Source: an uncultured Bacteroidales bacterium (GTDB lineage: Bacteria; Bacteroidota; Bacteroidia; Bacteroidales; UBA932). Taken from it: 64,000 nt of DNA. The notes beneath the pieces are model-generated. The model was not told the origin of the DNA and searched no databases. It saw nothing but the letters and a program-made list of their open reading frames with translations. Location: positions 1 to 64,000 of the forward strand of contig CAKUYQ010000003.1 of assembly GCA_934717185.1 (NCBI GenBank). Direction: 5' to 3'. This document shows, piece by piece, positions 8,288-17,630 of this stretch (the stretch's first letter is position 1; the number at the start of each line of letters is the position of its first letter). A program made the translations under genes and the position numbers.

Positions 8288-9671
8288 TAAGCAGTCCTGC
8301 AGCCTTCATATATGAAAGGTTTTTTAGGTAGAGCCGGAAATATGCGTCTACTTTGGTTGCGTATGCGCTCTGCCATAGAGCCTGCGCCTCAAGATAGTCA
8401 GACAGCGTCTCAAGCCCGTTGTTGTATCCGCTCTTGCTTAGTTTCATATTCTCCTCTGCTTGAGAGAGTGAACGATCAGCTATTTCGCGCTCCAACTGCG
8501 CCTCGTCCAATTCATTTATTGCTTTTGTAAGCTCCAACAACATAAGTTCATCCTTACTATCTTTTTCAAACCGGGCCAAAGCCAACTGCTCTTTAGCTGC
8601 TTTTACTTTATTGTGCTGCGCCCTAAAGTGGAAGATAGGAACCTTTAGGCTTACCATTGCCGCGCCTGTAAAGCCATCAAAAAGCTTTGAATCATTAATC
8701 TTTAGAGCATTCATGTAGTTATACATTCCCTTAATACCAAGTTGCGGCAACATCTCGCTTCTTGCAAGTTTCACCTGCTGGTCTGCAGCCTCAACCTGCT
8801 TGTTAAGCATACTGTATTCCAAACGCTCCGTAATATCTGTAACAGTAACCTCTCCTGTTACATTAGGAAGTTTGTCAGATACGGTAATCTTGCTTGTAAG
8901 TGGTTTCCCAATATAATGGCAAAGATTCATCATCGCAAGACGCATGGCATTCTCTGCTTTTTTTATTGCAAGTTCGCTCTCATTGAGTTTTACCTGTACC
9001 TTAAGGAGATCATTCTGAGGTTTAAGGCCATGTTTGCATGCACTCTCCACATTCTCCATAAGCTCCTTAAGAACAGCGTTATACTTTATAGCCACCTCAT
9101 TCATTTGCTGAGCCTTTACCAATAGTACATACGCCTCCTCTGTCTTGACGATTACCTCTGTTGCGGTAAGAGATTCGTTCATTCCCGCAACATCCCTTCC
9201 AATCTTGGCCAACTTATAGGCAGACCTTACCTTACCACCCATATATACAGGCTGTTCTAAACTTACACCTGCAATGTAGAACATCTCTGTCTTGTATTTT
9301 AGGTCCAATCCGGGGAAATATGCATAGCTCCCGTTTGGTACAAGCGTTCCTGTTGCAGGATTGGGTGCAAGAACAGGCAGGTTGCCTCCGGCAATGGCAA
9401 GGGTACCGTCTGCATTGCTGTAACCTGCCATGCCCTGAGCATATATATTGGGATAGAAATTGGCCCTGTAGCTTTTGTATGTATATTCTGCAGCGGCTTT
9501 TTGTCGGGAAGCGGATGCCAAATCCTTATTATTCTGCAGTGCCAAGCTGCGGCATTGCTCCAAGGTAAGAATATTGCCATCACCCTCCTGCTCCACAGAG
9601 GCAAACAGCTCCGATGGCGCAAAAAACAGTGAGGCCGCACATAAAGCCATATATAATTTTATTCTATTCAT
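8277..9671 (-). CDS. TolC-family outer membrane efflux protein
   Basis: Outer-membrane exit duct of a tripartite RND pump. The 464-residue product has an N-terminal signal peptide (IKLYMALCAASLFFAP, cleavage near ASV). The duplicated OEP helical repeats begin with LTLEQCRSLALQNNKDLASASRQ and recur around EKDSKDELMLLELTKAINELDEA. The ATG at 9671 is preferred because it overlaps the RND gene stop by 8 nt (ATGAATAG). An earlier Met would overlap by 44 nt and precede the signal peptide. It is the last gene of the MFP-RND-TolC operon. The final codons Ser-Lys-Arg-stop lie inside MITE copy 1, so the present C-terminus was probably created by the insertion. Confidence 0.92.
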   Translation of the reverse strand: MNRIKLYMALCAASLFFAPSELFASVEQEGDGNILTLEQCRSLALQNNKDLASASRQKAAAEYTYKSYRANFYPNIYAQGMAGYSNADGTLAIAGGNLPVLAPNPATGTLVPNGSYAYFPGLDLKYKTEMFYIAGVSLEQPVYMGGKVRSAYKLAKIGRDVAGMNESLTATEVIVKTEEAYVLLVKAQQMNEVAIKYNAVLKELMENVESACKHGLKPQNDLLKVQVKLNESELAIKKAENAMRLAMMNLCHYIGKPLTSKITVSDKLPNVTGEVTVTDITERLEYSMLNKQVEAADQQVKLARSEMLPQLGIKGMYNYMNALKINDSKLFDGFTGAAMVSLKVPIFHFRAQHNKVKAAKEQLALARFEKDSKDELMLLELTKAINELDEAQLEREIADRSLSQAEENMKLSKSGYNNGLETLSDYLEAQALWQSAYATKVDAYFRLYLKNLSYMKAAGLLSKR

Positions 9672-12600
9672 CTTTTCTATCGTTTTTAATGTTAAAGAAC
9701 AACGCATACAGTATTGGAATAAAGATAAGTGTTATGAGTGTTCCAAAGGTTAGTCCGCCCATGATACTTGCAGCCAACGACCCGAACATTGAGTCTGAAA
9801 GCAGAGGAATCATTCCAAGGATTGTTGTCAATGCGGCCATACTTACTGCACGCAAACGGCTTTGAGCGCTGTCTATAAGTGCGGTTATAGGCTCAACTCC
9901 ATTATTTAGCTGCAGTGTAATCTCATCCATAAGCACAATACCGTTCTTTAGCACCATTCCAATAAGACCAAGTGTTCCCACAATAGCCACAAAGTTGAAT
10001 ACCTGCCCTGTAAGCAACATTACAGCAACTACACCAACAATCACAAACGGTATACAGCAGAATATGATTATAGGCTTTCTGTAATCTTTAAAGAGCATTA
10101 TAAGTATTGCTATCATAAGAATTATGGCAAACGGAAAGCTCTTGAACAGATACTTCATAGATTGGTCGCTTGCGCTCTTCTCCCCCTGCCAGCTAAGAGA
10201 GTATCCCTCCGGCAGCTCTATTGCTTCTATCTGTTCCGCTACAGCTGCTCTTGCCTTTTCTGTCTCCACCCCGGGAACAGGTGAGCACTGTACTCTTTGG
10301 CTCCTCTGCCCGTTATAACGCGGAACAACAGGATCTTCCCACTTTATATCTACCCCTTTGGCAACCTGTTTAAGAGGTGTACTTCCCATAAGCTGCTCAA
10401 TAATGTCATCCTTCTTTAACGAGCCGGACTTAAACTTAACCATTGTCTCTTGAGAGAGCAACCCATTAACTCTTGGAAGAGTAGAGAACACCTGTGTATT
10501 TCCCATATTGTCTATAGGCTCACCCTTCTCGTTAAGACACTTCACATAGATCTTTTTGTTATGTATGCCGTCGTAGAAAGAACCTATCGGAATACCTCCG
10601 TTTGCAGAGAGCAACGATATGCTCACATCATTTCTGCTAAGGCCCAAAGCTCTGGCTGCAGGCTGATCATACTCAACAGACAGATACGGCACTTTTGGCT
10701 CCCAGTCTGTTGTTATGAGGTAAACATACGGAGACTCCTCCATAATTTTTGTTGCCTGCGCTGCAAGGTTGTGCAACACCTCCGGATCCGGGCCTGTAAA
10801 CTGAGCCTCAATAGGATACTTCTTAAACATAAGATTATATCTCTTAAGTTTTACGTATGCTTGAGGGTAGTTAGCCGACAAATATTCCTGTATTTCATCC
10901 AAGTTGGCGACAAGTGTCTTTGGGCTAGTAAAATCTATTATAAGCTCTCCGTAAGACAAAGACGGATATGCAATGCTTCGCACTAAATTATATCTGCCCG
11001 GAGTTCCGCCGGTAGATGTTGTAACATGTGTTATCTCCTTTCTGGTCTTAAGATAAGACTCAATCTCTGCAAGGTCTTTCTCTACCTGGGTATAATTGGT
11101 TCCCTCAGGAAGTTTGTATTCCATGTAGAGCTGATCATACTCCATATCCGGGAAGAAGCCATGCTTCATAAACTTATAACCCCATACAGAGAGTGCAAGC
11201 AGGATAACCATAAACACAACAGATGAGATTCTGTGTGCCAATCCGAATCTGAGACACCCTCTGAGGGCTGCATAGATCTTTCCGTTATACTCCCTCTTGC
11301 CATTGCCCGGCTTTACATCGTCGGCCTTTACCTTTAACATTCTGTTTGCCATAAGCGGCACATGTACAAGCGCCAGTACCCAACTGAGTAACAAGGAGAC
11401 CGCTAAAACTATAAACAGGTCTCTTGTATAAACGCCTGCAGTATCGGGCGACATAAAGATTGGAAGGAATGCTATGATTGCAATAAGCGTAGCTCCCAAA
11501 AGCGGCATTGCAGTCTGCTTGCCTATATCTGTAAGAGCCTGCATGCGTGGCTTGCCGGATTTAAGATCTACAAGTATGCCGTCTATTATAACTATGGCAT
11601 TATCAACCAACATACCCATTGCCAACACAAAAGCTGCCAAAGAGACACGTTGCATTGTTCCTCCTGCGCTCTGCAGAAAGAGGAATGAGCCGAATACAGT
11701 TACAACTAAGCTTATACCTATAATAAGTCCGCTCTGGAATCCCATTGTTATCATAAGAACCACTACCACTATGATAACAGATTCTATAAGATTTATGATA
11801 AATGTTCCAAGCGAATCGCCAACTCTCTGCGGTTGATAGAAGACCTTGTTATACTCCACACCAGCGGGTAATCTGGTCTCTTCCAACTGTTTGAGAGTCT
11901 TATCAACCTCTCTTCCAACCTTCACTATATCTGAACTTGACGATGCTGCAATAAGAATTCCCAACGCACGTTCCCCATCATAGAGCAACTGGTTTCTTAC
12001 AGGGCTTTCGTAGCTTGTTTCAACCACTGCTATATCCCTTACCCTAAGCTGGTCGTCATCATGCCCCTGTATGAGCATATCACCAATATCATCTACAGTC
12101 CGGAACTTGTCGCTTACAGCAACTCGTATTCTGTTTGTGCCGTTATCAAAATAACCGCTGTATGTTGTTTTGTTCTGTCCGTTAAGTGTGGCGAGAACCT
12201 CTGCAGGCTTTACTCCCAAATTCGCCATCCTGTCCTGCAGAAGCGAGATGTTAATACATTCAGGCCTTTTCCCATATATTTCAACCCTGTCTACACCATC
12301 TATCTCTGTTGCCTCTCTCTTTATAAGCTCTGCATAGTCAGACATCTCCTTATCTGTAAGGCCATCACCTGTAAGCACATAGAACATTCCGTAAACATCC
12401 CCAAAGTCATCCTTGACTATTGGAGGATATGCCCCCTCCGGGAGAGAGCCGGTTGCATCGGAGACCTTACGTCTTAGTTTGTCCCAACACTGTTCTACAT
12501 CCTCATCTTTTGTTGTTGTGGTAAGCTCCACCTGAATAATAGACAAATCATTATATGAATAGCTCTCAATATTGTTGATATTGCCCATATTCCTTATACT

Positions 12601-12807
12601 CTTCTCCAACACATCCGTCACCTCAAGCTCCACCTGATGGGCAGATGCTCCGGGATATGTTGTAACTACCATTGCATTTTTAACCTTGATCTCCGGGTCT
12701 TCCAACTTACTCATCTTATAGCAAGAGAAAACACCCCCAACAACAAGGACAGCAATAAGAAAGTAGATTAGATTCTTATTCTTAAATGACCATCCTGAAA
12801 TATCCAT
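9664..12807 (-). CDS. RND efflux inner-membrane transporter
   Basis: Proton-driven drug or metabolite exporter of the AcrB/HAE family. At 1047 residues it is full length: one N-terminal membrane helix, a large periplasmic domain, a second helix bundle with GMLVDNAIVIIDG, a second periplasmic half, and a terminal bundle ending GTLITLIFIPILYALFF. In the TM4 proton-relay site the usual Asp-Asp pair appears as Asp-Asn (VDN), as in some RND subfamilies. The gene overlaps the MFP gene by one base (TAATG) and the tolC gene by 8 bases, so the three are translationally coupled. Substrate cannot be inferred. Confidence 0.94.
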   Translation of the reverse strand: MDISGWSFKNKNLIYFLIAVLVVGGVFSCYKMSKLEDPEIKVKNAMVVTTYPGASAHQVELEVTDVLEKSIRNMGNINNIESYSYNDLSIIQVELTTTTKDEDVEQCWDKLRRKVSDATGSLPEGAYPPIVKDDFGDVYGMFYVLTGDGLTDKEMSDYAELIKREATEIDGVDRVEIYGKRPECINISLLQDRMANLGVKPAEVLATLNGQNKTTYSGYFDNGTNRIRVAVSDKFRTVDDIGDMLIQGHDDDQLRVRDIAVVETSYESPVRNQLLYDGERALGILIAASSSSDIVKVGREVDKTLKQLEETRLPAGVEYNKVFYQPQRVGDSLGTFIINLIESVIIVVVVLMITMGFQSGLIIGISLVVTVFGSFLFLQSAGGTMQRVSLAAFVLAMGMLVDNAIVIIDGILVDLKSGKPRMQALTDIGKQTAMPLLGATLIAIIAFLPIFMSPDTAGVYTRDLFIVLAVSLLLSWVLALVHVPLMANRMLKVKADDVKPGNGKREYNGKIYAALRGCLRFGLAHRISSVVFMVILLALSVWGYKFMKHGFFPDMEYDQLYMEYKLPEGTNYTQVEKDLAEIESYLKTRKEITHVTTSTGGTPGRYNLVRSIAYPSLSYGELIIDFTSPKTLVANLDEIQEYLSANYPQAYVKLKRYNLMFKKYPIEAQFTGPDPEVLHNLAAQATKIMEESPYVYLITTDWEPKVPYLSVEYDQPAARALGLSRNDVSISLLSANGGIPIGSFYDGIHNKKIYVKCLNEKGEPIDNMGNTQVFSTLPRVNGLLSQETMVKFKSGSLKKDDIIEQLMGSTPLKQVAKGVDIKWEDPVVPRYNGQRSQRVQCSPVPGVETEKARAAVAEQIEAIELPEGYSLSWQGEKSASDQSMKYLFKSFPFAIILMIAILIMLFKDYRKPIIIFCCIPFVIVGVVAVMLLTGQVFNFVAIVGTLGLIGMVLKNGIVLMDEITLQLNNGVEPITALIDSAQSRLRAVSMAALTTILGMIPLLSDSMFGSLAASIMGGLTFGTLITLIFIPILYALFFNIKNDRKDE

Positions 12808-13880
12808 TATAATAACCCTCCAACATTGGTTTTAGATGTTGTTGTAATAAGTCTTACAGATTCTCCATCCTTAATATGGTGTACACCGGAAGAGACCACC
12901 AAATCCCCTCTCTTAAGCGAAGCGGATGTGACTTCACTATTGCCATCGCTTTTAAGGAATATAACATTCACATCCACTGCTTTTACTGTTGAACTGCCGG
13001 CATCATACACAAATACGCGCGAAACACCGTCTGTATCAACAACAGCTGTACTTGGAACTATGTATGTTTCAACTTCGCTGTTTTGGGCTGCGGCTATTGT
13101 AACCATTGTATTCATCCCTACAGACGGAACAGGATTACCATCTGCCACTAATCTGAATGTCATTGTATACAGCTGGTTGGCATTTGCTTTTGGCGATATG
13201 CTCTTTGGCTCAAGCCTATAGATTTTACCGGGATATACATCAAATGTACAGGTATAAGCCTTGAACATCTCCTTTTTTACATAATCCTGAGCAGGCAGGC
13301 TTATCTCAACCTCAGGGGTAGCAGCACCTACAAGGCTCAATACCGGCATCCCTGCCCCAACAATCTCATGCTCTTCAAAATAATGTTTTTCAATAACACC
13401 ATCATACGGAGCATATAGTTTTGTATAGGCCAACTGGTCTTTATGGTGCTGATATTTGGCAGTTATCTGTTTTAAACCATATACAGCCTTGTCGTAATTG
13501 TTTGGAGTAGTACCACCATCTTTATATAGTGCAATAACTCTCTCCGCCTCTGCCTTTATCTGCTTGTACTCCGCCTCTGTTGCATCAAATTGAACCTGGT
13601 AATCAATAGGATCTAATTCTGCAATTAGCTGACCTTTTCTTACCTTCTGCCCGTCTTTAACGAAGATTCTCTGCAGAGTACCGCTCACTTTAAAAGACAG
13701 ACTTGCATCCATAGAGGATTTCACCCTTCCCGGATATTGCATCTCCAAGGTCTCATCCGAGAATATAACCTCCTCTGTCTTTACGGTTTTTGGTTTTGTT
13801 GTCTGGTTACCGTCATTCTTGCATGCAGACAACAGCAGGAACAATGTTCCAACAATTAATAAAATTCTATATTGTCTCAT
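12807..13880 (-). CDS. RND periplasmic adaptor (membrane fusion) lipoprotein
   Basis: Bridges the RND pump and TolC. The 357-residue sequence starts with a lipoprotein signal (LLLSAC, lipidated Cys near residue 20). It then shows the HlyD/AcrA layout: a barrel-sandwich half-motif (RVKSSMDASLSFKVSG), a helical hairpin (AEYKQIKAEAERVIALYK), a return strand (LYAPYDGVIEKHYFEE) and a C-terminal beta-barrel. It is the first gene of the operon. MITE copy 2 ends 28 nt upstream and carries a TAnnTTTG promoter motif reading toward this gene. No local regulator gene is adjacent. Confidence 0.92.
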   Translation of the reverse strand: MRQYRILLIVGTLFLLLSACKNDGNQTTKPKTVKTEEVIFSDETLEMQYPGRVKSSMDASLSFKVSGTLQRIFVKDGQKVRKGQLIAELDPIDYQVQFDATEAEYKQIKAEAERVIALYKDGGTTPNNYDKAVYGLKQITAKYQHHKDQLAYTKLYAPYDGVIEKHYFEEHEIVGAGMPVLSLVGAATPEVEISLPAQDYVKKEMFKAYTCTFDVYPGKIYRLEPKSISPKANANQLYTMTFRLVADGNPVPSVGMNTMVTIAAAQNSEVETYIVPSTAVVDTDGVSRVFVYDAGSSTVKAVDVNVIFLKSDGNSEVTSASLKRGDLVVSSGVHHIKDGESVRLITTTSKTNVGGLL

Positions 13881-13907
13881 AACATATAATATTTATTTTC
13901 ATATTTA

Positions 13908-14064
13908 GTAATCTTAAAAAAATAACTTGGGAATCTTTAATTGTCTTTTCGGTCTATATTTCTTTTCTCATCAGTCATGTGCCACCGGCACACTCCTTCT
14001 TCAAAAAGACATCTATCCTCAAAAATACTGCTAAATCTTTACCAACTTATTTTTTAACGTTTAC
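13908..14064 (-). mobile_element. MITE copy 2 (157 bp, long form) upstream of the efflux operon
   Basis: Begins GTAATCTTAAAAAAATAAC and ends TTTTTTAACGTTTAC, flanked by the direct repeat TTA at 13905-13907 and 14065-14067. The long form contains an extra block of about 50 bp holding the small palindrome GTGCCACCGGCAC. On the minus strand the motif TATTTTTG at 14020-14027 matches the Bacteroidetes -7 element, about 140 nt before the adaptor gene start. The rest of the 13881-14441 gap holds only the M16 terminator. Confidence 0.9.
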
Positions 14065-14346
14065 TTAATCCTTTCAAACAGCGCAAAAATACATATATAA
14101 TAAAACTGCAAATGTTCCAAAATGCGCCTTATTTAAACCCCTTGAACATCTTTTATATATAAAACTGCCTAAGTTACAAAATTAATTATTAAAAACTAAT
14201 TTTTGGCACAAAGCCCCCATATATCTGCAAAAAACACTCCATATTAGGTTTGGTTCACAAAGAGATGAAACCGAACATAAAAAAAGGCAGAAACCGCTTA
14301 AATCCGCACACATAGAAAGGTAAAGAAGAGATATACAGACAAAAAA

Positions 14347-14396
14347 TGTCGGGAAAAGAGATAAGCAAAATATATACTTATCCTCTCTTCCCAACA
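14347..14396 (-). terminator. Intrinsic terminator of the M16 peptidase gene
   Basis: On the minus strand TGTTGGGAAGAGAGGATAAG pairs across an AT-rich loop with CTTATCTCTTTTCCCGACA, followed by TTTTTTG. One arm contains a near-copy of the over-represented 11-mer TTGTCGGGAAG, as uptake sequences do in Neisseria terminators. Confidence 0.9.
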
Positions 14397-14441
14397 AAAT
14401 ATCTTTGTTCCAATCCTCTTGGAAATTACACTTTAGCAGGC

Positions 14442-17258
14442 TTATTTTTCTGCAGGATTCATTATTACATCTGTCTCATTGCCCGCACTTAGAATCTTCT
14501 CTACCAAAGCTTTTATTGTCTGTGCGTCTACACTGTTTACAACATCTGTATATGTTGTAAAGTTATCAACACCCTCTACATAATAGTTGTTCAGTACAGA
14601 CTCCCAGTAACCGTTCTGAATCTGATTCTCAGGGAAGTTCTTTAGCAGGTTCTCTTTTGTTTTTGCGAGATATTCCGCATTAGGGCCCTTCTCTGCAATC
14701 TCCTTAAGACCATCCTTTGCCAATTTGATAAGTTTTAGAGATTTGGCATAGTCAGTATCAAATATCATAGCTAAAATTGCACAGTCTTTTATATCCTTGC
14801 TTCCCATAGCTATTGCCTGTACGCTAACTCCGTATGTGCCACCTTCATCCTCTCTTATGGTCTTGGTATATAGCTGATCCAAAATACCTTGAAGCACATT
14901 TAGAGCTACACTGTTCTCAAGATTGTTCTTTATATCGTATGCTGAATAAAGAATGGCCACAGATGTCTTAGGGGTCTCCATTGCAACATCAAAGGTATTG
15001 TCTACAAATCCTTTTGCAGGAACCATATTGTAATCTATTGCATCCTTGCCGGATTTTGCTTTAACAGGGATAGAGCCTATATATTTCTCCATTAAAGGTT
15101 TAAAAGTATTCATATCTACATTGCCTGTTACTATTACAGTTGTTCCGGCAGCATCTCCATAAAGAATGTTCAATGCCTTCTTTATATTCTCTGCATTTAC
15201 CTTTTCCAACAATTCTTTGCTGATTTTAACATTTCTTGGAGAGGCAGCTACAGCCTGTTGCAAAGCCATTGAGAAGATAAAGTTAGGCTGCTTCTCAAGG
15301 TTAGGAACCAATGCTCTTAACTGGCTGAGACCAACCTCCAACTCCTGCTGCTCAACTCTTGGTTCTGTGTAAGAGAGGTAGAGCAACTGCATTGCTGTTT
15401 CAAGGTCGTTAGGAGAACTGTATGCATTAACTCCGTGTCTGTCTGCTCCAATGTAATACCCTGCAGATGCTATCTTGCCTGTAAGCATCTTATTAAGTTG
15501 TGTCTGAGGAAATTTGGATATACCGGAATTAGACTCGTAAACACTAAATACATTTCTCTCCATTGATGGAAGAAGCTCCTCAGGAAGGAATGATGTACCA
15601 CCCTTTGCAACTGTCTTAATTCTTATCTCATCCTTCTTGAAGTCTGTTGGTTTGACTATCACCTTAATTCCATTGGCCAACGTGAATACAGTTGAACCAA
15701 ACTCACCCTTCTCCTCTTTTTTGATCTTTGAACCCTTTAGTAGAGAAGCATCCATCAGAGGTTCGTTTGAAACAGCACTCTCCAAAGGTTTTATATCTGC
15801 ATTCTTGGCTGTCTCCAAAGCGTCTGTAAGCTCTTTCTCAGTAGGAACAGCTACCCCATCTTTCGCCGGAGCGCTATATGATATTACATTGTTTTCTGCC
15901 GTAATTACCTGCTGGAATGTTTGATTAACAGCAGCTACAGGCAACATATCCAAATACTGCTTTGTAATGTTATACTCATACTCAGGGGTCATATATGGCT
16001 CGTTATCCACAAAGTTACTCATATATGTTCTGCAGAACTGCTCATTCTGTCTGCTGTCTGCATTGTTTTTTCTGTTTTCCAAAGTCTTTAGGATATTTGT
16101 CTTGGCTCTGTCATATTCATCCTGAGTAAAACCAAATTTCTTTGCACGCTCCAACTCTACCAATGCTGCTTCAAATCCCTTCAATCCTTCTCCATCTTTG
16201 GTTGTAACCCCCAAAACGAAAGCTTCAAGAGTCTCGCAAAGTTTTCCAAATCCTGCATTTGCACTCATGAAAGGTGCATTCGCAGATTTGGATATATCAT
16301 CCAATCTTTCATTTAACATATTGGTAATAAGCTCCTTCATTAGAGATGTTATCAATCCTATATTCGTTGCATTGTAAGCTTCAGGCATAGGCTCGCTCTT
16401 TATAAAGAGTGTTACATCTGTTGTATTAAGCTCCTTGTCTGTAAAGATGGAAACAAGCGGCTCTTTGTTGTCTGGAATTTTAATCACATCCTTTGCCTTA
16501 GGATTCTCTGCTTTAGGTATTTGATTAAAGTACTCCTTAATCTTGCCCTCTACGTAGTCTACATCTATATCACCAACCACTATGACTGCCTGCAGATCCG
16601 GTCTATACCATGTCTGGTAGAAATTTACCAACTCCTCAGGCTTAAAGGTTTCTAAGTTCTCTTTTGTTCCTATGATATTGCATGTTGCATATTTGGAATC
16701 TTTATATAACACAGAAAAAAGTGCCTCTCTGTTTCTTTGGTTGGCATCTCTTCTTGTTCTCCACTCCTCAATTATAACACCTCTCTCCGCATCTATCTCG
16801 GCAGGATCATTAGTTACAAAATGAGAGTAATCGTGAAGTATAAGGATTGAACTGTCTACAACGGTCTTTCTCTTAAGAGGAACATTCATAAGCATATACG
16901 CTGTCTGTTCAACACCGGTGCCTGCATTGATATTGTAACCGAACTTTGCTCCTATGCTCTCCATGTATGAGATGATGCCTTTGCCGGGAAAATTCTTTGT
17001 TCCATTAAGACACATGTGTTCAAGGAAGTGGGCAAGACCATCCTGTGCCGGTGTTTCCTGAATTGCTCCTACATTTGTAACAAGGTAAAAACTTGCTCTT
17101 TCTGCAGGTTTCTCATTATGCCTTATATAGTATGTAAGGCCGTTATCTAATTTTCCAACCTTAACATCTTTATCCTGCTCCAGCTGTTCAACTTGCTGGG
17201 CAACAGCCGCAACCATAGATACCATTATAAGTGCGGCCGCAAGAAATAAACGTTTCAT
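14442..17258 (-). CDS. Periplasmic M16 family zinc peptidase
   Basis: An insulinase-type metallopeptidase of 938 residues with two M16 halves. It has a cleavable signal peptide (KRLFLAAALIMVSMVAAVAQ) and then the inverted zinc motif H77-F-L-E80-H81, with the distal ligand predicted at E158 (DAERGVIIEEW). The second half (from about residue 515, FGSTVFTLANGIKVIV) lacks the HxxEH motif, as is usual for the inactive half that closes the chamber. It would degrade peptides in the periplasm or at the surface. It is monocistronic, with its own terminator downstream and the XRE operon terminator upstream. Confidence 0.92.
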   Translation of the reverse strand: MKRLFLAAALIMVSMVAAVAQQVEQLEQDKDVKVGKLDNGLTYYIRHNEKPAERASFYLVTNVGAIQETPAQDGLAHFLEHMCLNGTKNFPGKGIISYMESIGAKFGYNINAGTGVEQTAYMLMNVPLKRKTVVDSSILILHDYSHFVTNDPAEIDAERGVIIEEWRTRRDANQRNREALFSVLYKDSKYATCNIIGTKENLETFKPEELVNFYQTWYRPDLQAVIVVGDIDVDYVEGKIKEYFNQIPKAENPKAKDVIKIPDNKEPLVSIFTDKELNTTDVTLFIKSEPMPEAYNATNIGLITSLMKELITNMLNERLDDISKSANAPFMSANAGFGKLCETLEAFVLGVTTKDGEGLKGFEAALVELERAKKFGFTQDEYDRAKTNILKTLENRKNNADSRQNEQFCRTYMSNFVDNEPYMTPEYEYNITKQYLDMLPVAAVNQTFQQVITAENNVISYSAPAKDGVAVPTEKELTDALETAKNADIKPLESAVSNEPLMDASLLKGSKIKKEEKGEFGSTVFTLANGIKVIVKPTDFKKDEIRIKTVAKGGTSFLPEELLPSMERNVFSVYESNSGISKFPQTQLNKMLTGKIASAGYYIGADRHGVNAYSSPNDLETAMQLLYLSYTEPRVEQQELEVGLSQLRALVPNLEKQPNFIFSMALQQAVAASPRNVKISKELLEKVNAENIKKALNILYGDAAGTTVIVTGNVDMNTFKPLMEKYIGSIPVKAKSGKDAIDYNMVPAKGFVDNTFDVAMETPKTSVAILYSAYDIKNNLENSVALNVLQGILDQLYTKTIREDEGGTYGVSVQAIAMGSKDIKDCAILAMIFDTDYAKSLKLIKLAKDGLKEIAEKGPNAEYLAKTKENLLKNFPENQIQNGYWESVLNNYYVEGVDNFTTYTDVVNSVDAQTIKALVEKILSAGNETDVIMNPAEK

Positions 17259-17303
17259 AAAGTTTAATTTAATATATATAATTACTATCTTTTTTCAGCC
17301 TAT

Positions 17304-17358
17304 CTTCCCGACAAGGAAATCACATCACCTACGCTTAATAAGAAAATTTGTCGGGAAG
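17304..17358 (-). terminator. Inverted pair of the 11-mer CTTCCCGACAA, probable terminator
   Basis: CTTCCCGACAA at 17304-17314 and its exact reverse complement at 17348-17358 could form an 11-bp stem with a 33-nt loop. On the minus strand GATAGGCTGAAAAAAG follows, not a clean U-tract. The pair lies between the XRE gene stop and the M16 start. Confidence 0.5.
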
Positions 17359-17393
17359 AAAAATAACTAATAAAAAACTAACGACTTAAAAAA

Positions 17394-17618
17394 CTACTCT
17401 TTCACCTCTACCCCATCATCTACAAATTCTAGCAATTCTCCGGGTTGACAATCTAATATCTTACATAATTTTGCTAACGTTGAGAACCTTACAGCCTTTG
17501 CCTTTCCTGTTTTTAAAATAGAAAGATTGGCCATTGTTATCCCTAATTCATCTGCCAGCTCACCAAGAGGCTTTTTGCGCTTGGCCATTATTACATCTAA
17601 TCTTACAATTATAGACAT
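17394..17618 (-). CDS. XRE-family helix-turn-helix regulator (YozG-like)
   Basis: A 74-residue Cro/CI-type DNA-binding protein made almost only of the HTH domain. The recognition segment is LADELGITMANLSILKTGKAKAVRFSTLAKL, followed by the family-typical LCKILDCQPGELLEF. It lies 12 nt after the DUF2975 gene and is co-transcribed with it. DUF2975 membrane proteins and YozG-like regulators are commonly paired in Firmicutes and Bacteroidetes. The regulator probably controls its own operon, but no operator is recognised. Confidence 0.85.
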   Translation of the reverse strand: MSIIVRLDVIMAKRKKPLGELADELGITMANLSILKTGKAKAVRFSTLAKLCKILDCQPGELLEFVDDGVEVKE

Positions 17619-17630
17619 CTGCAGCGCCTC

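Noticed and set aside
8182..14064. Composite transposon carrying the efflux operon between MITE copies 1 and 2
   Set aside because: Each MITE has its own matching target duplication, so the two inserted independently; the outer duplications do not match each other.
14182..14397. 71-codon minus-strand ORF
   Set aside because: It overlaps the M16 terminator hairpin, is Cys/Phe/Leu-rich and shows no family pattern.
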